Source of the DNA: Hymenobacter terrenus
GTDB lineage: Bacteria; Bacteroidota; Bacteroidia; Cytophagales; Hymenobacteraceae
DNA length: 64,000 bases
Assembly (NCBI RefSeq): GCF_000972495.1
Contig: NZ_LATM01000001.1
Span: 455,241-519,240, forward strand
Reading direction: 5' to 3'
Positions 34,814-46,430 of the stretch are shown in pieces (position 1 is the stretch's first letter; every line of letters begins with the position of its first letter). The position numbers and the translations under genes are program-made. The notes under the pieces were generated by a model. The model was not told the DNA's origin and ran no database searches. It was given only the letters and a program-made list of their open reading frames with translations.

Positions 34814-36991
34814 ATGTCAAGAACAATAATTGTCTCCAACCGCCTGCCTACTAAAGTCCAACGCACCGAAGAAACCCTCACTTTTCAGCCCAGCGAAGGC
34901 GGGCTGGCCACAGGGCTGGGCTCCATCTACCGGCAGGAGGGCAATGTATGGGTTGGCTGGCCCGGCCTGTTCGTGAACGATACCACTGAGGAGCAGTACG
35001 TGACCGAGCAGCTACAGGCCGACAGCATGGCCCCAGTGTTCTTGACCGAAGCCGAAATCCGCGACTTTTATGAGGGGTTCAGCAACTCCACGCTCTGGCC
35101 TACTTTCCACTACTTCACCCAGTTCGCCACCTACGAGCAAAGCCACTGGGAGGCCTACGTGGCCGTGAATGAGAAATTCTGCCAGGCAGTATTGGCGCTG
35201 GCCGGCCCCGACGACACCATCTGGGTGCATGACTACCAGCTGCTGCTGCTGCCCGAAATGCTGCGTCGAACCCGGCCCGAGGCCACCATCGGCTTTTTCC
35301 TGCACATCCCCTTCCCATCCTACGAATTGATTCGGGTGCTGCCCTGGTGCAATGAGCTGCTGCGGGGCATGTTGGGAGCCGACCTGATTGGCTTTCACAC
35401 CTTTGGCTACATGCGTCATTTCCTCAGCGCCGTATCGCAGGTGCTAGGCCTGGCCGCCCAAAATGGGCAGATTGCAGTGGCACAACGCGCCGTGCGCGTC
35501 GATGCTTTCCCCATGGGCATTGATTACCAGCGCTACGCCAAAGCCGCCGACTCGGAAGCAGCCCGCCAGCACGAGGCTCTATACCGCGAGGTGCTGCGCG
35601 ATACCCGCGTCATTCTCAGCATCGACCGGCTCGACTACACCAAAGGCATTGCTCAGCGTCTGCGGGCGTTTGAGCTGCTGTTGCAACGCTACCCGGAGTG
35701 GCGCGAACAGGTCAGCCTGATTATGCTGGTGGTGCCCTCGCGCGACCAGGTGGCCCAATACGCGGCTTTGAAGGAGGAAATCGACGAATTGGTGGGCCGC
35801 ATCAATGCGCATTTCCGCACCATCAGCTGGAACCCCATTCATTATTTCTACCGCTCGCTGCCGCTGGAAGAGCTGGCCTCCCTGTATCGCCTGGCCGAGG
35901 TGGCGCTCGTTACGCCCATGCGCGATGGCATGAATCTGGTAGCCAAGGAGTTTGTTGCCAGCAAGGCCGACCAGAAGGGGGTGCTCATCCTCAGCGAGCG
36001 AGCCGGTGCCGCCCGCGAACTGTCCGATGCTCTCATCATCAACCCCACCGATATTAACCAGTTGGCGGAGGCCATGCACGACGCGCTGGTGATGCCCGAA
36101 GAAGAGCAGACGCAGCGCATGGCCGCCATGCAGACGCTGGTAAAGCGCTACAACGTGTTTTCCTGGACCAAGCTGTTTCTGAACCAGCTGACCTACACTA
36201 AGATGAAGCAGCAAACCTTGGCCACCGAAACCCTGGCTCCCGCTCCCACCAGCCAACTCATTGGGGCCTACCACGCGGCCGAGCAACGCCTACTACTGCT
36301 CGATTATGACGGCACGCTGGTGCCCTTCCACCCCAACCCTCAGCGGGCTCAGCCCGACCAGGAGCTGCTGCTGTTGCTACGCGCCCTCACCGATATTCCG
36401 CAAAACCGGGTGGTCATTATCAGCGGGCGCGACCGGACTACGCTGGAAAAATGGCTGGGGCACCTGCCTGTCGATTTCATTGCCGAGCATGGCGTGTGGC
36501 TGCGCGCGGCGGGCGAAGAATGGAGCTTGTTTCAGGCCCTGCGCAACGACTGGAAGCGCGAATTGCGTCCCGTGCTGGAGTTGTACGTGGCTCGCACCGC
36601 TGGCTCTTTTATCGAGGAAAAAGAGTACTCCCTGGTGTGGCACTACCGCCGCGCCGACGAGGAACTCGGCACCGTCCGTTCCCGCGAGTTACTTAACCAC
36701 TTGTCCTTTATGACGTCCAACACTGACTTGCAAGTACTGGAGGGCAATAAGGTGTTGGAAATTAAAAATATTGGCATCAATAAGGGCACAGCTGCGGCCC
36801 GCTGGCTCAGCACCTACAGCCCCACCTTCACGCTGGCCCTGGGCGACGACCGCACCGACGAAGACACCTTCCGGGCCATGCCTCCCGAGGCGTATACCAT
36901 TCGCGTAGGCTCGGCCCCGCATTCATCCGCCCGTTTCCACGTAGCCTCTCCCACCGATGTGCGGCAGCTCCTGCGCAAGCTACTTCCATAG
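34814..36991 (+). CDS. otsAB: Bifunctional trehalose-6-phosphate synthase/phosphatase (OtsA-OtsB fusion)
   Basis: Makes trehalose from UDP-glucose and glucose-6-phosphate in two steps. The N-terminal GT20 domain (about 1-465) has [60 protein letters not shown] and [13 protein letters not shown]. The C-terminal HAD phosphatase (about 490-725) has the nucleophile motif DYDGT at 497-501, [13 protein letters not shown] and the Mg-binding [10 protein letters not shown]. The 725-residue length fits a full fusion. A hairpin follows at 37026. The GH15 enzyme at 39504 and the AraC regulator at 37149 are probably part of the same system. Confidence 0.96.
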   Translation: MSRTIIVSNRLPTKVQRTEETLTFQPSEGGLATGLGSIYRQEGNVWVGWPGLFVNDTTEEQYVTEQLQADSMAPVFLTEAEIRDFYEGFSNSTLWPTFHYFTQFATYEQSHWEAYVAVNEKFCQAVLALAGPDDTIWVHDYQLLLLPEMLRRTRPEATIGFFLHIPFPSYELIRVLPWCNELLRGMLGADLIGFHTFGYMRHFLSAVSQVLGLAAQNGQIAVAQRAVRVDAFPMGIDYQRYAKAADSEAARQHEALYREVLRDTRVILSIDRLDYTKGIAQRLRAFELLLQRYPEWREQVSLIMLVVPSRDQVAQYAALKEEIDELVGRINAHFRTISWNPIHYFYRSLPLEELASLYRLAEVALVTPMRDGMNLVAKEFVASKADQKGVLILSERAGAARELSDALIINPTDINQLAEAMHDALVMPEEEQTQRMAAMQTLVKRYNVFSWTKLFLNQLTYTKMKQQTLATETLAPAPTSQLIGAYHAAEQRLLLLDYDGTLVPFHPNPQRAQPDQELLLLLRALTDIPQNRVVIISGRDRTTLEKWLGHLPVDFIAEHGVWLRAAGEEWSLFQALRNDWKRELRPVLELYVARTAGSFIEEKEYSLVWHYRRADEELGTVRSRELLNHLSFMTSNTDLQVLEGNKVLEIKNIGINKGTAAARWLSTYSPTFTLALGDDRTDEDTFRAMPPEAYTIRVGSAPHSSARFHVASPTDVRQLLRKLLP

Positions 36992-37025
36992 CTTACTGTT
37001 CCGGAGCTGTACTCGGAAAGCACGC

Positions 37026-37057
37026 TTGGCGGGTGGGGTGCAGCCCCCACCCGCCAA
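37026..37057. terminator. Hairpin between otsAB and AraC gene
   Basis: Perfect 13-base arms TTGGCGGGTGGGG/CCCCACCCGCCAA with a six-base loop, between convergent genes. The U-tract is missing, so termination may be weak or factor-assisted. Confidence 0.55.
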
Positions 37058-37148
37058 CCAAGGTGGAAATCCAAAATACGTGCGGCTGGATTGCTCTCCC
37101 GACCGGGCCGGTTAGCCCAAAAACGCAGCTAATTGCAGCCAGCTACTG

Positions 37149-38123
37149 CTACCCGCGCAATTGGGTGGGGCTTACGCCAAATTTCTTTTTAAAGGCCGAA
37201 CTGAAGTGCTGCACCGAAGAATAGCCCAGTTCAAAAGCTAGCTCGCTGGCCGTTTTTTGGCGCTCCTGCAGCTGGGCTTTGGCGTCGGCCAGCCGCTGCT
37301 CGCTGAGGTAGCCAAAAACGGTGTGGCCGAACAGTTCCTTGAAGCCTTTCTTCAACTTGAACTCATTGAGCCCAGCCACGCGCGCTAACTCCAATAGGCT
37401 GGGCGGCAGGGCGCGGTGCTCAATGAGGTAGTCGCGAGCGAAGAGCAGCCGCTCCCGGTCGTAGTCGGTGCGCACGTAGCGATGCTGCGGCTGGCTTTGC
37501 TGCTCGATGGCATAAGCTTGCAAGGCTACCAGTTCGAGGGCTTTAGAGTAGAGGAACAGCTTCTTCAGCGGCCCGGTAAAACGGCAGCCCAGCACCTCGC
37601 GGATGGCCGTGTGCAAGGAGAGGGTGAGCGGCAGCCCACACGGACTGAGCACCAGCTCCTGCCCCTGAAGTACAGCGGCGCAGAAGCGGCGCAATGGCTC
37701 GGTGGCCTGCTGGGCCAACATTAGAAAAGCGGGCTTACTAAACTGTAGGCTGAATGTTTCCGACTCTAGCTCCTCGTGGCGGATGAGGCCGTCGAACCCT
37801 GGGGAATAGAACAGGTTGTGCTCCGAGCTGGCCAGGTGGACCACAGTGCCTGCTTGGTCATTTTCAAGGATGGTGCGGCCGCGAAGGTTGAAGCGCAGGT
37901 GCACCGCTTCCCGTTCGGTGCGCCACTCGGCCGCGAAAGGCTCGTGGTAACGCCAGCGGGCATAGTCCATACGGATACCTTCTATACCCCAGTGCGCCAT
38001 ATAGCCCTTACCAGTGGGGGCTTCTAGTTGCTGTGCCTGCTCCACTAACTCGGTTGTAGACAAGTTCCTGCTCCAGGAGCTGTTCGGGTGCGGAAGAGAA
38101 TGGTCCTCGTCAACATTACTCAT
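37149..38123 (-). CDS. AraC family transcriptional regulator
   Basis: DNA-binding regulator of 324 residues. An N-terminal effector domain (about 40-210, with YARWRYHEPFAAEW and HLRFNLRGRTIL) is followed by the two C-terminal helix-turn-helix motifs: LLELARVAGLNEFKLKKGFKEL and ASELAFELGYSSVQHFSSAFKKKFG, ending SPTQLRG. It lies between otsAB and the genes at 38423 and 38663, divergent from the latter, so it may control either. The effector is unknown. Confidence 0.92.
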   Translation of the reverse strand: MSNVDEDHSLPHPNSSWSRNLSTTELVEQAQQLEAPTGKGYMAHWGIEGIRMDYARWRYHEPFAAEWRTEREAVHLRFNLRGRTILENDQAGTVVHLASSEHNLFYSPGFDGLIRHEELESETFSLQFSKPAFLMLAQQATEPLRRFCAAVLQGQELVLSPCGLPLTLSLHTAIREVLGCRFTGPLKKLFLYSKALELVALQAYAIEQQSQPQHRYVRTDYDRERLLFARDYLIEHRALPPSLLELARVAGLNEFKLKKGFKELFGHTVFGYLSEQRLADAKAQLQERQKTASELAFELGYSSVQHFSSAFKKKFGVSPTQLRG

Positions 38124-38422
38124 TTCTACAGACCTGAAGAGAGTGGATTAAGGAAAAAGAAAGGCTGTTTCTAGACCTCGGCGTGCGCTGACGGTGGGGC
38201 GACAGGGCAGAAAACGGTCAAGGACTCTGCAAAAGTCGGTCTTGCCAGTTCGGCGCGTTTACAAAAAAAGGCGTTCAGCTTACAGCTCCGGGATTTTTGC
38301 TGGGTTGTTTGGAAGTGGCTCCCGCAGGTATACATAAGCCTCCCGGAACTGTAATTGAACAGGGATTGGCCGGCCGGAATTTTACATCGGCTCTGGCACT
38401 CTTCGTCATCGGCCGCTTGCTT

Positions 38423-38647
38423 ATGGCTGATATTGAAGTATTCCGAACCAACGTAGCTACCCGTCGCAAGGCTACTGCGCTGTTGCACAACCTGCAAGCG
38501 CATTTCCCAACCTACCGCATCACCTTCGACCTCACCGACTGTGACCGGGTGCTGCGAGTAGAAAGCCCCGAAGGCCTGCCCGATGCCCACGCCGTGGCCG
38601 CGCTGCTACAGGCCCACGGCTGCGCTTGTTCGCCCTTGCCCGATTAA
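38423..38647 (+). CDS. Small HMA-like fold protein lacking the metal-binding cysteines
   Basis: A 74-residue protein from the ATG at 38423 (MADIEVFRTNVATRRKATALL). The pattern (strand, helix, FPTYRITFDLTDCDRVLRVES, helix, CACSPLPD) fits a ferredoxin-like heavy-metal-associated fold, as seen in many Bacteroidetes proteins, but the GMxCxxC metal site is absent: the position after the first strand reads RTNVATRRKA. A metal role is therefore doubtful. It lies 15 bases before the GIN-domain gene and is probably co-transcribed with it, divergent from the AraC regulator. Confidence 0.7.
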   Translation: MADIEVFRTNVATRRKATALLHNLQAHFPTYRITFDLTDCDRVLRVESPEGLPDAHAVAALLQAHGCACSPLPD

Positions 38648-38662
38648 GTCGTTTTCCTCTTT

Positions 38663-39355
38663 ATGTTTTCTTTCAAACAACTCCGCCAGCTTATGCAACT
38701 CCAAGGCAATGGCACCCTCGCGGTGCGAACTACGCCGGTTAGTTCCTTCACCCGCCTGCACTTGAGCGTGCACGGCACGGTAGAACTGCGCCATGGCAAC
38801 GAAGAAAAAGTCGTCATCGAAACCGATGACAACCTACTCGACCATGTGGGCGTGACCAATGCCGGCGCGACCTTGTATGTGACCACCGAAAACAAGCTGC
38901 TCCGGCCAACCTACTCTCAGCTCCGGGTGGTAGTGTATCTGCGGCAGTTGCAATACCTCAACATTGCCAGCCAAGGCTCTGTTGTGTGTCCTGAACCACT
39001 GCGGGCCATTGAGCCGCTCGACATTCGAATCCAGTCGAATGGCGATACCCAGCTGCTGCTCCAGGCCGACGTGCTCAACCTGCACTGCGCTTGTGTGGGC
39101 ACCGTGCTGGTGGCCGGCACGGCCGGACAAGTGCTAGTCAACAATAAGTCGCAAGGTGAGCTGGACTTTCGTGACCTGGCGGCCCAACACCTCAAACTGG
39201 TCAACATGGGAGTTGGCAACGTGCGGGTGTGCGCCGAACAAACCATTCGCATTCAGCACCGCGGGGTCGGCTTCGTGCACTACACTGGCCCGGCCCGATT
39301 GCTGGAGGTTCGTCAGCAGGGAGTGGGCGAAGTCAAATATGTCGAACAGCTATAA
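38663..39355 (+). CDS. GIN-domain (DUF2807) protein
   Basis: A 230-residue protein made of short beta-strand repeats typical of the DUF2807/GIN domain: SFTRLHLSVHGTVELRHGN, VVIETDDNLLDHV, LNIASQGSVV and ADVLNLHCACVGTV. Family members are usually exported and resemble adhesin heads. This one has no obvious signal peptide (MFSFKQLRQLMQLQGNG), which is unusual and may mean a cytoplasmic or non-classically exported form. It is the second gene of a short operon with the HMA-like gene. Confidence 0.8.
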   Translation: MFSFKQLRQLMQLQGNGTLAVRTTPVSSFTRLHLSVHGTVELRHGNEEKVVIETDDNLLDHVGVTNAGATLYVTTENKLLRPTYSQLRVVVYLRQLQYLNIASQGSVVCPEPLRAIEPLDIRIQSNGDTQLLLQADVLNLHCACVGTVLVAGTAGQVLVNNKSQGELDFRDLAAQHLKLVNMGVGNVRVCAEQTIRIQHRGVGFVHYTGPARLLEVRQQGVGEVKYVEQL

Positions 39356-39503
39356 CCAGCCCGGAAAACCAGTCACTGACCTACTACACGCTATACCAGA
39401 ATTCAGTCCGGTCCTAGTTTGCGAGCGAGGTGAAATATTATCCCTAAAGCTCAGGCCGGGCTATCCGGAGGAAGCCGTGTACTCCAAAAAGAGCGGCCGA
39501 GCT

Positions 39504-41321
39504 TCAGACAAAGTTGGGCTTGTCGAGCTTTTTGGTGATTCGATAGGCGGCGTTCATGAGGCCAACGTGGCTGTAGGCCTGCGGGAAGTTGCCCCACTGC
39601 GAGCCGGTTTTGGCGTCTACATCCTCCGAAAGCAGGCCCAGGTGATTTGTATAGCGGGCGAGGTGCTCGAACTCCCGGATGGCATCCTCGGTGCGGCCGA
39701 CGACCGTCAGGGCCTCCACGTACCAGAAGGAGCAGATGAGAAACGTGGTTTCGGGAGTACCAAAATCGTCGGCGTGGCGGTAGCGGTAGAATAGGCCTTC
39801 GGGCGTTTTCAACTCTTTTTCCAGGGCCTCGAGGTGGCGGCGGGCCCGCTCAGAATTGGGGTCGAGGTAGCCCATCAGGATGAGCTGCAAGGTGCTGGCA
39901 TCGAGATGGGGCGAGCCCACGGCGTTGGTGTAGGCACCTAGCTCGGAGCTGTAGCACTGCTCGATGCGGCGGGCGGCTTCCTCGTTGAGCTGCGTGGCCA
40001 GAGCCTCCATTTCGGTATTGCCCAGGGCGCGGGCCACTTTGCGTGCCGCGTGGCTGCCAGCCCAGTGAAACAGGTAGGTGTAGCAGTGGTGCTGAGCCAG
40101 GTTGCGGAACTCCCAAAGACCGGCATCGGGCATGTCCATGGTGGTCTGAATCAGGTTCAGCGCTTCGTAAATCAGCTTTTCCGGGTTAGTCCGCTCGGGG
40201 TTAATGAAGCGCTGGTCCACATACAGGGGCAGCAGGGCCACCAGCACTTGGCCGTACACGTCGTTCTGCACGTGGGTGTAGGCGTCGTTGCCGATGCGCA
40301 CGGGCTGGTTGCCCATGTAGCCCTCCAAATCCAGCTCCTGCTCCACCAGCTCCGAGGCCCCACTGATACCATAAAGCGGCTGATACTTGCCCTTTATCTT
40401 GGTCGAAATATTGGCGATGTAATGAAAATACCGCTCCATCTCCTCGAAGTGACCAATGTTATTGAAGGCCGTGAGGATGTAGTAGGTATCGCGCATCCAG
40501 CAGTAGCGGTAGTCCCAGTTGCGGGTGCTGCCGGGGGCCTCGGGCAGGCTCGTGGTGCTAGCCGCGATGATGGCCCCGGTGTCTTCATACTGGTGCACCT
40601 TTAGGGCCAGAGCTGAGCGAATGACCTGGTCCTGATAGAAATCCCCGATGCTCATGTTTTTAACCCAGCGGCGCCAGTAGTCAATCGTGCTGCGCAAAAA
40701 CCGCTCGGCCGTGCTTTCCAATGGTGCTTCCAGGGGCGCGCCGTAAGTGAGCACCATGTATTTGGTCTCATTCAGGGCAAAGTCCTCCCCTTCGAGCACG
40801 TAGGTGAGCGGAATGTTGGTGGTGAGACGGATTTCCTCTTCCAGGCCCAGATAGGCAATGTGGTTGGAGCTACGGCGGCGGCTCAGAATTTTGCTGCCGT
40901 ACTCCCCCACGGGGTCGCAGGTCACGCGCACCCGCGGCGCGCCCACCAGCGGCTCCAGCTTACGAATAAACATCAGCGGCTTGTAGTATCGGTCGTATTG
41001 CGCGAAGCGCGGCGCGAAATCCGTGACACGGTAGCTGCCGTCATCCGTCGTTATTTCGGTGCACAGCACATTGGTATTATCCAGGTAATACTGGTGCGAG
41101 CTTACCTCCTCGTCCACGGCTGGCCGGACGCTACATTCACCGCCCTTCTGCTTGTCGAGCAAACTCCCAAACACAAAGCTGCTGTCGAAGCGCGGCCAGC
41201 ATAGCCAGGATACGGAGGTGTCTTTTTTGATGAGGGCAAGAAAGGCGCAATTGCCAATCAGGCCCATATCGTAGGTGTGTTTTGTGAGATTAGGCGGTGG
41301 CAGCAGAGGTTCGGCAGTCAT
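39504..41321 (-). CDS. Glycoside hydrolase family 15 protein (glucoamylase/trehalase-like)
   Basis: A 605-residue cytoplasmic hydrolase with the GH15 plan: an N-terminal beta-sandwich (IGNCAFLALI, WLCWPRFDSSFVFG) and an (alpha/alpha)6 barrel with TRNWDYRYCWMRDTYY, the substrate-binding motif, and LLSEDVDAKTGSQWGNFPQAYSHVGLMNAAY, which includes the catalytic glutamate region. No signal peptide is seen. GH15 proteins include glucoamylases and some trehalases; closeness to otsAB suggests trehalose or alpha-glucan turnover, but the substrate is not proved by sequence. The start is the ATG at 41321. Confidence 0.93.
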   Translation of the reverse strand: MTAEPLLPPPNLTKHTYDMGLIGNCAFLALIKKDTSVSWLCWPRFDSSFVFGSLLDKQKGGECSVRPAVDEEVSSHQYYLDNTNVLCTEITTDDGSYRVTDFAPRFAQYDRYYKPLMFIRKLEPLVGAPRVRVTCDPVGEYGSKILSRRRSSNHIAYLGLEEEIRLTTNIPLTYVLEGEDFALNETKYMVLTYGAPLEAPLESTAERFLRSTIDYWRRWVKNMSIGDFYQDQVIRSALALKVHQYEDTGAIIAASTTSLPEAPGSTRNWDYRYCWMRDTYYILTAFNNIGHFEEMERYFHYIANISTKIKGKYQPLYGISGASELVEQELDLEGYMGNQPVRIGNDAYTHVQNDVYGQVLVALLPLYVDQRFINPERTNPEKLIYEALNLIQTTMDMPDAGLWEFRNLAQHHCYTYLFHWAGSHAARKVARALGNTEMEALATQLNEEAARRIEQCYSSELGAYTNAVGSPHLDASTLQLILMGYLDPNSERARRHLEALEKELKTPEGLFYRYRHADDFGTPETTFLICSFWYVEALTVVGRTEDAIREFEHLARYTNHLGLLSEDVDAKTGSQWGNFPQAYSHVGLMNAAYRITKKLDKPNFV

Positions 41322-41460
41322 ATTACGAAGTAGTGAGGCGCAGCCCGAACGGTGGCAATACCGACGGGTATGTACTAAAAAGACCCGGCAGCCATCTGCC
41401 AGGTCTTCGTAGAAATACGCCAGAATGCGGCCGGGGTTTCTTCGCCGCCGGGGCCGAAGC

Positions 41461-42312
41461 CTATTTTGCGCCGGCCGCTTTCAGGGCTTCGTACTCGCCG
41501 GCGTTGGTTACGTTGGCAATGCCATGCTGCCGCATTAGCGCGGCAGCTTGCCCGCTACGGTTGCCGGAGGCACAATACAGCACGTAGCGGCCCTGAGGAT
41601 TGAGCTTATCAAGCTGCTGAACAAAATCAGCCGCCCGGAAACTCAGGTTCTGAGCGGCATTCAAATGGCCAGCTGTGTACTCATCGGGCGTACGCACATC
41701 GAGCACCGTCACTTGCGGGTCGGTAAGCAGCTTGATGGCAGTGGCAACATCCACAGCCGGCATAGGAGGCAACGCCGCCAAGGCGCCAGTGCCGGCCGTC
41801 GAGGCGCTAAGGCCAGCCGGCGGGGCGGCTGGGGGAGCGGGCACTTGGTGCGCCACTACTATCAACGGATAGTCGCCCTTCATTCCGCTGTAGATGGTAA
41901 CCTCAAAATCAGAGTCTTGGTACCGCATTGCCTCGCAGTTCGGGCAGGTTACCGGCTGCGCCGTGAGCTTGCGGCTTTTCAGCTCGCTGCGAAGCTGGCG
42001 CACGCAGTTGGCCTGAGTTGTTTTCAGTACCACGTCCTGGCCGGGGCGCTGCGCCCGCATCGAGAGCCGGGCCGCGGGCACCGCGCTTCCCTCCGCCGGG
42101 GCCAGCGTCCAGAATACCTCACGCGAACCCGCTGTTGGCCCATTATAAGTCCATTCAGACGTGAGGCGCGAGGTCACAACCTGGGGCGTAGTCAGAGCGT
42201 TAGGCTCTGCCCCGAGGGCCAGCAATTCGTCCAGGGCCAAGCACTGGGCACGCACTGAAGGCGGCGCTAGGCATTGCCAAACCAGTAATAACAGAAGCGG
42301 AAAGATTCTCAT
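41461..42312 (-). CDS. Exported rhodanese-domain protein
   Basis: A 283-residue protein with a signal peptide (MRIFPLLLLLVWQCLAPPSVRAQ), an N-terminal domain of about 130 residues with a CPNC pair (PVTCPNCEAMRY), a Pro/Ala linker (about 160-185) and a C-terminal rhodanese domain (about 189-283). The active-site loop is YCASGNRSG with Cys247, matching sulfurtransferases of the GlpE/PspE type, and VLDVRTPDEYTAGHL is present. It is probably periplasmic. The role of the N-terminal domain is unknown. Confidence 0.88.
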   Translation of the reverse strand: MRIFPLLLLLVWQCLAPPSVRAQCLALDELLALGAEPNALTTPQVVTSRLTSEWTYNGPTAGSREVFWTLAPAEGSAVPAARLSMRAQRPGQDVVLKTTQANCVRQLRSELKSRKLTAQPVTCPNCEAMRYQDSDFEVTIYSGMKGDYPLIVVAHQVPAPPAAPPAGLSASTAGTGALAALPPMPAVDVATAIKLLTDPQVTVLDVRTPDEYTAGHLNAAQNLSFRAADFVQQLDKLNPQGRYVLYCASGNRSGQAAALMRQHGIANVTNAGEYEALKAAGAK

Positions 42313-42465
42313 AACAGAAAAGGCCGAGCTAAGTTTTCAATGTTTCGGTTGATAGACCAAGGTCTAGCTAAGCTAATCGTCTATCCTCCATTGGAAAAAC
42401 GCGCATATTTCTACTTTTAGTACACCACGGCTGAGATTTCGCCCCTGGTCAACCTGCTTCAAGGT

Positions 42466-44676
<2,211 letters not shown>

Positions 44677-44736
44677 CTAAAGGCTTGAAACTTGGACTGC
44701 AAGCTACGTCTGCAATGGAAAACGAACTCTATAACA

Positions 44737-44766
44737 GAAAAGGCCACCTCTTCGGGTGGCCTTTTC
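44737..44766 (-). terminator. Terminator after DUF4920 gene
   Basis: Perfect 12-base arms GAAAAGGCCACC/GGTGGCCTTTTC with a six-base loop, about 75 bases past the stop of the minus-strand gene at 44843. Confidence 0.8.
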
Positions 44767-44842
44767 ATCATCTTCACAACCAGCAGCTAACCCCTGAAAA
44801 ACCAAAAGCAGCGGGGCCGATTGTGCCATATTAACTTTCTGC

Positions 44843-45451
44843 TTAATCCTGCACTAAAACACCATCGGCCAGAAAAGTGAGCTGCTGCTCGTCTTGGGTG
44901 ATGGCGGCCACCTCCTGGTCAGATTTGCCGGCGTCCTTGGCGTAGTGCTGCAAGTCAGCCTTGGGCACCGTGCTGCGGTGAGCCCAGCCGCTCACCACCA
45001 CGTTGTGGCCGCTGAGGTCCTTGGGCACGAAAAAGGCGTAGTCCTTGAAGCGGACCCGCATCTGCTTGCCATCGGCGGTGGGTAGGGTCATCCAGCAGCC
45101 GCGGGCCTGGCACACGGCCGAGGCCTTGCCCACCAGCTTCACCTGGGCCGAGTCGCGGGAGCCCAGCGCGACGGGCAGGGCCGTCATGGGCAGGGCGCCT
45201 TCGGGGCTGATGGCCGCGCCGTAGGTCTGGCCCGGCGTAGCGGGGCGCACGCTGGCGCTGGGACCTTCTTCTCCTTCCTCCTCTTCCACGTTGCCTTCGG
45301 TGCTCGGGCCGGGCGGCACGTCAGCCCCGTGGCCATTTACTTCTTTTTGAGGGCCCACTGGCAGCACAGGATTGATGGGGGCCGAGGGGAAGAAACGCAC
45401 CAGTAGTAGAATGGCGACGAGTACGATAACGAAGGAAACAAAGAATTTCAT
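44843..45451 (-). CDS. DUF4920 family protein
   Basis: A 202-residue protein with an N-terminal hydrophobic anchor (MKFFVSFVIVLVAILLLV), a long linker rich in Gly, Pro and Glu (about 35-75) and a DUF4920 domain with VCQARGCWMTL, MRVRFKDYAFFVPKDLSG and VVVSGWA. The two cysteines in CQARGC recall a metal or redox site. The function is unknown; family members are usually envelope proteins in Bacteroidetes. A promoter element lies at 45483-45476. Confidence 0.85.
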   Translation of the reverse strand: MKFFVSFVIVLVAILLLVRFFPSAPINPVLPVGPQKEVNGHGADVPPGPSTEGNVEEEEGEEGPSASVRPATPGQTYGAAISPEGALPMTALPVALGSRDSAQVKLVGKASAVCQARGCWMTLPTADGKQMRVRFKDYAFFVPKDLSGHNVVVSGWAHRSTVPKADLQHYAKDAGKSDQEVAAITQDEQQLTFLADGVLVQD

Positions 45452-45475
45452 TGCTCAGAAATGGGGGTTAGCGCT

Positions 45476-45483
45476 CAAATTTA
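45476..45483 (-). promoter_or_regulatory. Bacteroidetes -7 element for DUF4920 gene
   Basis: TAAATTTG on the minus strand, predicting transcription from about 45470 and a leader of about 20 bases. Confidence 0.5.
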
Positions 45484-45658
45484 GGAAAGAACAGGACGTT
45501 TTGGACGGGCAAAACTACTAAGGCTTACAAAGTGCCCGTCCAGAAACAAACGTACGAAGAACGGTCCTGCCGGGTGCCGCGCCGCATCCCACGGCAGCTA
45601 GCAGCTCAATTATTGAGCGAAACGAGCGAGGCGGTGCACCTTATTCGGTCCATAAATT

Positions 45659-46279
45659 TTACTGACTAATAACCACAGCTTTGGCCAGCTTGCGCACATA
45701 CGTCAGGCGACGCTCGGCGCCACCCGCACCAGTGTAGTCGAAGCCCACGGTGCCGGGGTCTTCGCGTAGGGCCGACCAGGTTTGGGAGTCCATTTCGGCG
45801 GGCTGCTCGCTGCCGGTGGGCACGGCCGGCTCACTGAAGTGGCGGTCCGCAAAAAAGTTGTTCATGCCTTGCAGGATGGCAATTTCCTGGTCGCGCACGC
45901 TGGCAGCCTGGGGGTCGTTGAGCAGCTTGCCGGTAAGCAGGCTACGGGCCGGTATCACCTCGTGGCGCAGAGTATCGCCGGTGCTGCTGGTCACGATGAG
46001 GTGGGCTTGAGCATTGAGCACGCGGGGACCGCGCAACTGCAAGATAAAATTGTCCCGCGTTTTGGGGTCCGAAAACGGATGGGTCCTGCTCACGGTGTTG
46101 AGCACGGTTTTGTTGCTGAGGCGGCTGCGGCTGCCAGCCGGGGGCGGCGTATAGGTGGCGCGCGGGTCGGTATTGGAATTGCTGACTTCCCGCTCCGTAC
46201 TCACGCAGGAAGCGAATTGCAAGGCAAGCCCGGCACTAGCTAGAAGAATACTAGTGGTTCTGAGCGTAAAAATTTTCAT
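45659..46279 (-). CDS. Hypothetical lipoprotein
   Basis: A 206-residue protein from the ATG at 46279 (MKIFTLRTTSILLASAG) with lipobox FASC (Cys25), so it should be envelope-anchored. The mature part begins with a Ser/Thr/Pro-rich linker (YTPPPAGSRS). A compact domain follows with RDNFILQLRGPRVLNAQAHLIVTS and DQEIAILQGMNNFF. No family was recognised. A 9-bp hairpin (GGACGGGCA/TGCCCGTCC, about 45507-45545) and the partial repeat motif AACGGTCCTGC lie downstream. Confidence 0.75.
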   Translation of the reverse strand: MKIFTLRTTSILLASAGLALQFASCVSTEREVSNSNTDPRATYTPPPAGSRSRLSNKTVLNTVSRTHPFSDPKTRDNFILQLRGPRVLNAQAHLIVTSSTGDTLRHEVIPARSLLTGKLLNDPQAASVRDQEIAILQGMNNFFADRHFSEPAVPTGSEQPAEMDSQTWSALREDPGTVGFDYTGAGGAERRLTYVRKLAKAVVISQ

Positions 46280-46430
46280 TATAGTGTAAAGCGGCACGAA
46301 ATAGAATCGGGTAGACGAAGATAAACCGGGAAAGCTAGCCGTTATAGTCGACCAGCACTAGTAGTAGCCCGACAATGGGGATTTTACGGGAAATACTCGG
46401 TAATAGGTTTACAATAATGTCAATTAAAAA

